This document shows positions 57,929 to 64,000 of a stretch of 64,000 bases of DNA, piece after piece. The notes beneath the pieces are model-generated. The model had not been told where the DNA came from and made no database searches. It worked only from the letters and a program-made list of their open reading frames with translations. Made by a program: the position numbers and the translations under genes. Source of the DNA: Solicoccozyma terricola (lineage: Eukaryota > Basidiomycota > Tremellomycetes > Filobasidiales > Piskurozymaceae); assembly GCA_001600875.1 (NCBI GenBank), contig BCLD01000002.1:909646-973645 (forward strand), written 5' to 3'. How positions within the stretch are numbered: position 1 is the stretch's first letter; every line of letters begins with the position of its first letter.

Positions 57929-60344
57929 ATGTCATCTTCAGTAAAGAAACGTATCCTCGTTGTCGGTGCTGGTGCGGCAGGGATGTCCTGCGCCGAGCAG
58001 CTCAGTCAACATCCCGATCGATTCGATGTGACTCTGGTAGAGTCTCAGGGTTACTGTGGTGGTCAAGCTTTTAGCATTCCCATCGACGAGGAACGATTTG
58101 GTAGCAAGTGGATGAATCAGGGTGTACAAGGGTGCGTAGATGGAGATTGCTCTTGCAACTGTTAAGGTGGCCCAACCAGATACTAACCGGATTTGCAATA
58201 TGCTGGCCGAGCAGAGGCTCATATATCTATCATCACACTTTCCGATGCTTCAAAAAGCAAGGAATGGAGGCAGAACCTGTGGACCTCCAGGTCTCATTTG
58301 GAAAGGGAGAGAAAGTGCGTTATATACTTTTGCCCTCTGGCCGACATGCTTTGCTACTACTGTCCCATCTCCCTTGTCCATTCTTTCTTGCGTGTTCCTC
58401 GGCTGACACCTCCCACCCCTCAGTTTTGGTCAAATGTGTTCCCAACACATTTGATCGAAAAGCATCAAAGAGAGATAGCGAGGTTCAATTGGGCTATCAA
58501 AGTGATGCGTTGGTTTGAAGTTGTCTTTGCTCTGATCCCTATAAAGGTTACGTTGAAAATATTTTTCTTCTCGGACGAGTAAGAATCATTTCCTGTATCA
58601 TCCCTTGGCAGGCTTTCTCAAACCCTCCCATACAGGTTCATGAACTACATGATATATCCTTCGCTGGCTCTCTTCCTCGGTGGGTCTTTTTGCTCATTCG
58701 GATGTTCTCCCCGCTGACCTACGGGGAATAATGAACAGGCACTGGCAATGCTACCCCTAACTTGCCCACCATAATGATGGAGAGGTTATATACATCACCG
58801 ACGTACGGAATGTGGTATCCGATCGACCCGAAAAGTCTAAGCAGCAATCTACCTCCAATGGTAGTCTTTCCAGAGGAGACAAAGTTTTACACCAGTTGGC
58901 AACATGATATGGAATCCAGGGGTGTCAAGGTCAGTGCAGCTTGTGATATGCATGCTCATCATCTGACACTTTGCCCTATCGATCCTTTCAGATTCGCTTG
59001 AACACTGAAGTAACCCGAATCATCTCCCGCTCCAAACGCTTTGGAGTCAAGGTCCTCATCCGTCCTCGCCGCGAACAGCCTGACAAACACAATCCGATTG
59101 GAGAAGAAGACGAGGATCTGTCTGAAACAGAGGAACATTTTGATGAAATTGTTCTATGCTGTCTTGCCGATACCTCCAAGCGTTTGTTAGGATCTACTGC
59201 TGGACCGGTGGAGCGGGGGGTGCTCGGGAGCGCACAGTGGAGTGACGACGTTACTGTGACTCACACTGTGAGTCGGGGTGACTGTCTGTGAGGTACAAGT
59301 GACGGCTGACGTTGCGATACATGTCATAGGATATCGATTACATTCGAAAGTACTACACGATCGAGTTTGAGGAGCAGTCAGCCGTTAACAAGGTTGGGGG
59401 TCGTGATGACTCCAGGCGGGTGGCGAATGCGAAGAATGATTTTAATCCGTGAGTGGCTGGATATCGTTCTGACTGGACAATTGTTCACAACTTCCCTATG
59501 GTGGTCACGCAGCATGTACCTGATAAAGCAGACTGCAGACCCGAAGAAACTGGAGATGTGCTTCGATTGTTAGTGGTGAATGTTGGCAGAAGCATTGATG
59601 TTCGCTAACGGGACCTAAGCAGGCTCGGCATTCCAGTACCAGCTCGACAGAGAAAATCCGCTCCAGGATCATATATTCCAGGTAAATTGAGCTCAGATTT
59701 GTCTTACAGTCAGGATATTGACCTGTCTTGTTTGCCCAGACTATCTTTTTGAACAAAAAAGACAAATCTTTATGGGACATGGATGAAATTCAGAGGGATA
59801 AGATCAGTGAGTGCATTGCATCTGAGGTTGTGGTAATCTGCCGAATACTAACCCTTTTCCAATCTTTCCCAGTTCGAATTGACTGGTGGCACCAACTTTG
59901 TGAAGCGACGGCGGTCCTTTTGAGAACCTTCGAAGTTGGAACTGACGTCTTGTCCTCCTTTCAGGCCATTCTTGGACGCATTACGCTCTCGTGGTACGCA
60001 AGACTCATCCTGCGTGGATTCCCGGAAAAGCGGCTAATCGTCGCTTATAACAGGTTCCATGGATGTGGCTTCTCAATGGCTCAAAGTCGACTCACTATGC
60101 CGCAGCGTGGACACTCGTTAATGCGCACGAGCTTGCGGTGATTAGCGGAATGGCAGCGGCTTATGCTCTAGGTGCTTCCGTGAGTGATGGGGGCAGTCTT
60201 TCTTGTTCGACTTTGCTCTGAGTGAAAACCTTGCCTTAGTATCCGGAAGACCTCGAGAACGACCCGTTCGCCCTCCTTTGTTTCAGACTGTACCTACTTC
60301 TCAGCCACGGCAAGTGGTACAGCAAGGGAAGTCATAGGAGGTGA
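57929..60344 (+). CDS. FAD-dependent oxidoreductase, flavin amine-oxidase-like
   Basis: Flavoprotein of about 518 aa. Fourteen exons: 57929-58131, 58215-58314, 58424-58578, 58636-58679, 58739-58929, 58992-59267, 59330-59448, 59513-59568, 59623-59681, 59740-59806, 59873-59899, 59965-59993, 60054-60179, 60240-60344. The FAD-binding dinucleotide fold is at the N-terminus (ILVVGAGAAGMSCAEQL) with the ribose-binding Glu in VTLVES. Later there is a second flavin-side element, NTEVTRIISRSKRFGVKV...FDEIVLCCLADTSKRLL. The C-terminal block VPWMWLLNGSKSTHYAAAWTLVNAHELAVISGMAAAYALGA resembles the conserved FAD-contacting end of amine-oxidase-like proteins. No membrane anchor or signal is seen. Two exons are only 27 and 29 nt. 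The substrate is unknown; polyamine, carotenoid-type or sterol-like desaturation are all possible in this superfamily. Confidence 0.8.
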
Positions 60345-60454
60345 CCATATTCAGGCGGACGACTGTAGCAAATATGATAATTTGTATCCAGCAGCCACTC
60401 CTTCACAAGTTCGACATCTATATATCATGGAGTTACAATGCAATGTTACAATAG

Positions 60455-63167
60455 CTACGTCAGGTGTACCTTTTCAGTCTCCTCCTCCTCCTCCTCCTTG
60501 GCATTGTGATGGTGCTCTTTCGAGTTGACCGACAATTCCTGGGTAGCTTGAGACAGGTAATCCTCCTCCTCCATTTCTAATCGCATCTCATCCTCCTCCC
60601 TCTTCTTGGTTTCCAGTTCCTCGTCCTTGATCAACTGTTCTAACATCTCGCTGTGTTGCTCCCATTCCTTCGCCTCCGCCGGTTCTACGTCCTCGTAACC
60701 GAGTCCAGACCTGACAGGAATCGGAGATATCATATGCTGGTGATGACGATGCTCATAAATGACTCGCTGTGTTTCCTCATCCGAGTCGCCTTCATCGTCT
60801 CCGATCGACGTTGGGGTAGGCGGAAGCTTAAGGACTTCCTAAAGGCCGTCAATATATGGTATCAGTTGGAGTTGTGTGCACCGTTGCCACCACAAGCCCA
60901 CTCACTCCTTCCCTGAGTTCCAAATCATCAGGAATTTCAATAAATACATCCAAGTTTTCACCCTTCATCGTCTGCGCTCTGCCTGATTCTGCGTCTTTGA
61001 GGGCTTCCATGAGGTTTTTGGCCTCGTATGGTACACGGACCTTGCCTGTGAGCTGAAGCGTGGGTGGATGGGAGGGGAGGTCAAATTGACTGACTGACAT
61101 GGCGGGCGGAGGATACGTTGTCCAAACCTACAATATCACCCGCTTTAATACCTGGCCACGAGTACATTGCGCCATTTTCCTCTACGATATGGCGCGGGGG
61201 TACCATCGATTTCATCAGCTCAGCGTTCTCCCATCCTCCGGTGAACCCATGCTTCTATCCACCCACCATATCGATCCACAAACACCTGTCCTACCAATTG
61301 CACACCAGCAAACATCCCTCTACTCCTGATATAACTAAACACCGGTGCCTTCTCCTTCCCTGCCTCCATAGCTGCACCAACGCCGAACGGACCGGCAACT
61401 ACACCGATATCCGATCCCAAAGTTGCCTTGTGAGAGAAGAAAGATTGGAGGGCGGCTTGTGAACGAATGACTAGGACAGCGTCGTAGATGTCGACACCGA
61501 GCATGAGACCTGTAGATAGGTTGTTCGGTGACATTGCTGAGGGTGCCGACCAAGCTGTATAGCGAAGAATGTACCGGAGGTCAATTTGGTCCATCGGGTG
61601 GTGGGGATAATCACCTGCTCCACTTTCAACTCACTCCCATCATCCAATTTGGCAACTACGACACCTGCACCACCTGCTCCTCCCAATGGTGCTATACCAC
61701 TCCTCATCGAAGTGAAGATAGCGAGACCTTTTGCGTCTCTAATTACGGAAGGAGGGATCTTACGAAGGACTTTTCGTTGTTTTTTCCCTGGATTGTTAAG
61801 AGGATGGATGTGAGATGTGATGAAAAGGGTTGGGTTAGGTTTTGGTTCGGGAGGAGTGGGGGGAAGTTGGGGGAAAAAAGACGAATGGGTAGGACTAACC
61901 GTTGAGTGGATCAGTGTGCTTATCCACAGGTACTGTTGTTTCCAGTCCCTCGACTGTGGGTTGACATTGAAAACACGAGAGAAGGAGGAGAAAAAAAGGT
62001 CCGCAGGACGACATAAGGGAAATGCCAAAGCAGGTTAGGGGTAATTTGTTTTCAGTCTCAACAATAGACAACTCGTTAATTCTTCCCCCCCCTCTTCCCC
62101 CCCCCCCCCCAGTTGTTCAAAACTCACCAGTAAAAGCTCTCAATATCCTCGCCGCTTTATCCATCTGTTTTGGGAAATCCCCTAATCACACCGACGATCC
62201 GTAAATTACGCAAATAGTCAGCTTTACGAAGACGTTTTTTTGGAGATGAAATGATGGGGAGGGGGAGGCGGGGGAGGGGGGGGGGGGAGGGGGGACATAC
62301 CTGTCACTGGCCAGAATGCTTCGCTACCCATCTGTACGAAACGAATGTAGATATCGTCAGTTTTTTTTTGGGTTCTAGTTCATGAGACCTTCCCATAATT
62401 CAATCTTGATATGAAAACCCCCCCCCGGACCGCCTTCTCTGGGGTTTGTTTTGAAAAAAAAAAAAAACATTTTAAAAGCCATTCCACAGGATTTGTGAAT
62501 CATTCTTAAGGACACCTGGAAAACGCGTTTAAAAAATGGTGTAGGTACATGAAGCGTGAGGAGTGTTCCACTCGCTCCATCGTACCAGGTGCAAGGTATC
62601 ACCTCGCTAGGCTCAGCGAGACCGATGCTACCCATGCTCTTAAAACACCAACGAGTCCCGCTCGCTAACGCACACACAAGAAAAAGCCCGAAAATCCCTT
62701 CGCCAACACGCCCTCATAGACATATTCCCCCATTTCTTCTTCGAAAAAAAGGGAAGAAAGAAATGGAATGGAAAATCACTGCGACCTTTTCCTAAAAACT
62801 GCAGCACGAATATTCCCTTCAACCACCCCCCCCCCCCCCCCAAACTCGTACCCACCTTCCCAGCCGCTGTATTAACCTTCCCACCCAACGAATCACTCCA
62901 TTGAAACCCTTTCCTCAACGCTGCATTCCCCCATTCCGATCTTCTAACTTTCCAAGTCTTTTTCCCACCACCTTCACCTTCTGTACCACTTCCTGTTCCA
63001 CTTCCACTTATTTGTGTCTTGTTACCGCCGTTGGCAGGTGTTGATGAAGTGGAGGATGTTAGGGAAACGGGTTGAGAAGCTGCGGATGAACGTGAGAGAC
63101 GGGCGGGATGACGAGGTGGGGGGAGAGGTGGGTGGGGTGGGAGAGGTGGTGATGTTGATGTTGACAT
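60455..63167 (-). CDS. SYLF/YSC84-domain protein
   Basis: Lipid- and actin-binding SYLF (DUF500) protein of the endocytic YSC84/LSB3 kind. Nine exons give about 490 aa: 63167-62856, 62331-62301, 62181-62128, 61953-61900, 61787-61635, 61554-61267, 61181-61132, 61052-60906, 60838-60455. The N-terminus is Ser/Pro-rich. The SYLF core reads MGSEAFWPVTG, MDKAARILRAFTVEGLETTVPVDKHTDPLN, IPPSVIRDAKGLAIFTSMRSGIAPLGGAGGAGVVVAKL, WSAPSAMS, GVDIYDAVLVIRS, LGSDIGVVAGPFGVGA and SYIRSRGMFAGVQLVGQVFVDRYEENGAMYSWPGIKAGDILTGKVRVP. The C-terminal 130 residues are acidic and coiled-coil forming; no SH3 domain is present. An ATG at 61100 would start a separate 193-aa frame, but it lies inside an intron and the SYLF end needs the downstream exons. 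The first intron is about 524 nt, a strong outlier. Confidence 0.87.
62332..62855 (-). other. Unusually long first intron of the SYLF gene
   Basis: About 524 nt from GTGGGT to TACAG, ten times the local norm. It holds GCGAGC-rich blocks on the coding strand (around 62570-62670), G and A homopolymer runs, and an ATGGGTAGC copy near 62630 that repeats the first nine bases of the true second exon. Confidence 0.55.
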
Positions 63168-64000
63168 GGTTGTTGGATCGTGTAATACGATGGGATGGGA
63201 AACGGTGTTTCCGGTTCAATAGATGAAATGGAAGGAGGGTGTGGTGTGGGATTATCTTGAATGGTATAATGAACTCCTTGAATTGTCGTGTGATTCTTTT
63301 GCTGTAGATTACGATTACTTCCTTTGATGATGATGATGATGATATATATACCAATCCATACTCCCCCGACATGGTATACATACGCTCCTCCTCTTGCTAA
63401 TAACCCGCCCCCGCACGTGGGATTCGGCACGGGGGTCGGTGACGAATGCATTCGGGCAATGGCCACGATTACTAGATGGGAGAGGGGAGGGGAGGGGGGA
63501 GGGCGGGTGGAGTCGTGGTGGAGTCGTGTTTGCAGTCGGCTGTGATGGTCGGTGGCAGGTTAACCGGGGGTTATAAATGCAGCCAAGAACGATGGGGTGG
63601 GGAGGGGGAGGGGAGGGGCAAGGGAATATCCCAGTGTGTGGGGGGAATATCTCATCAACTACTGCATGTATCCAGTCTGATATTTCTGATGAGCAAGGTA
63701 ATATGACATTGTAATGGTCCCGTACGAGTACTCGGATAATGATGGATGTGCGATGTGGTCGTTGTATTGGCTTTTTGCGACTGGGAAGGGAACTGGGAGG
63801 TGGTGGGGGGGGGGGGGGGGGGGGGGAGGGGGGGATGGATGGTTGACGCGTCATTGGTTGGTTGGTTTGGGTCGGAGGGGGGATGGACGTTGGAAGCATC
63901 ATACATCAACCATCACCTCCGCTACTCCTCACACCACCCCACACCCCACTCCCTCCCCCCACACCCCACCACACCACCACCCCACCACCCCACCACCACC
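63168..64000. other. Intergenic end of window with microsatellites
   Basis: Contains a GATGAT run (63324-63345), one CACGTG at 63414-63419 (247 nt upstream of the SYLF start), a G run at 63806-63833, and CCACC/CACCCC repeats from 63930 to the end. No gene is supported. Confidence 0.55.

Noticed and set aside
60906..61100. Separate 193-aa minus-strand gene starting at the ATG 61100
   Set aside because: The ATG lies in an intron of the SYLF gene; splicing 61132 to 61052 restores the conserved AGDILTGKVRVP block, so these exons belong to the SYLF protein.

Overview
This window is nuclear DNA of a filamentous or yeast-like basidiomycete. Nearly every gene is cut by many short GT-AG introns, mostly 50-75 nt, with GTGAGT/GTAAGT donors and CTNAC-like branch sites. 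Tremellomycetes is my best guess, which is inference from gene style only. Protein-coding genes lie on both strands 0.1-1.7 kb apart. I saw no tRNA, rRNA, CRISPR array or intact transposon. Exon joins were built by hand, and each one given keeps an open frame with consistent phase across every junction.

0-14 kb is metabolic. It holds a cytochrome b2-type L-lactate dehydrogenase (+), a claudin/SUR7-like four-span membrane protein (+), an annexin with a glutamine/proline-rich tail (-), a secreted type-B carboxylesterase (-), a zinc polyol dehydrogenase (-) and an aldehyde dehydrogenase (-). 14-28 kb holds a serine-rich protein of unknown role (+), the ITS2 endonuclease LAS1 (+), a THP3/LENG8-type SAC3/GANP protein (-), mitochondrial endonuclease G NUC1 (+) and a TBC1D13-like TBC protein (-) that appears to lack both catalytic fingers.

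28-44 kb holds a PQ-loop membrane protein (+), a GATA-type regulator (+), a LAM/GRAMD1-type sterol transfer protein (-), a vacuolar CAX Ca2+/H+ exchanger (-) and a 17-exon GH31 alpha-xylosidase (-). 44-64 kb holds two proteins of unknown role, an unresolved stretch, a low-molecular-weight tyrosine phosphatase (-) whose active-site loop is pieced together from 3-nt and 6-nt exons, an ABCC transporter (+) broken by an assembly gap, an FAD-dependent amine-oxidase-like protein (+) and a SYLF/YSC84 protein (-).

There is no obvious pathway cluster. The polyol and aldehyde dehydrogenases are tandem and could act in sequence, and with the alpha-xylosidase and lactate dehydrogenase they fit plant-derived carbon use. 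The oddest features are structural. They are microexons (3 to 29 nt) in many genes, unusually long introns that share a degenerate GCGAACG-AGTGAGCA-like repeat, CACGTG palindromes sitting almost only in upstream intergenic DNA, and G/C homopolymer runs in introns.
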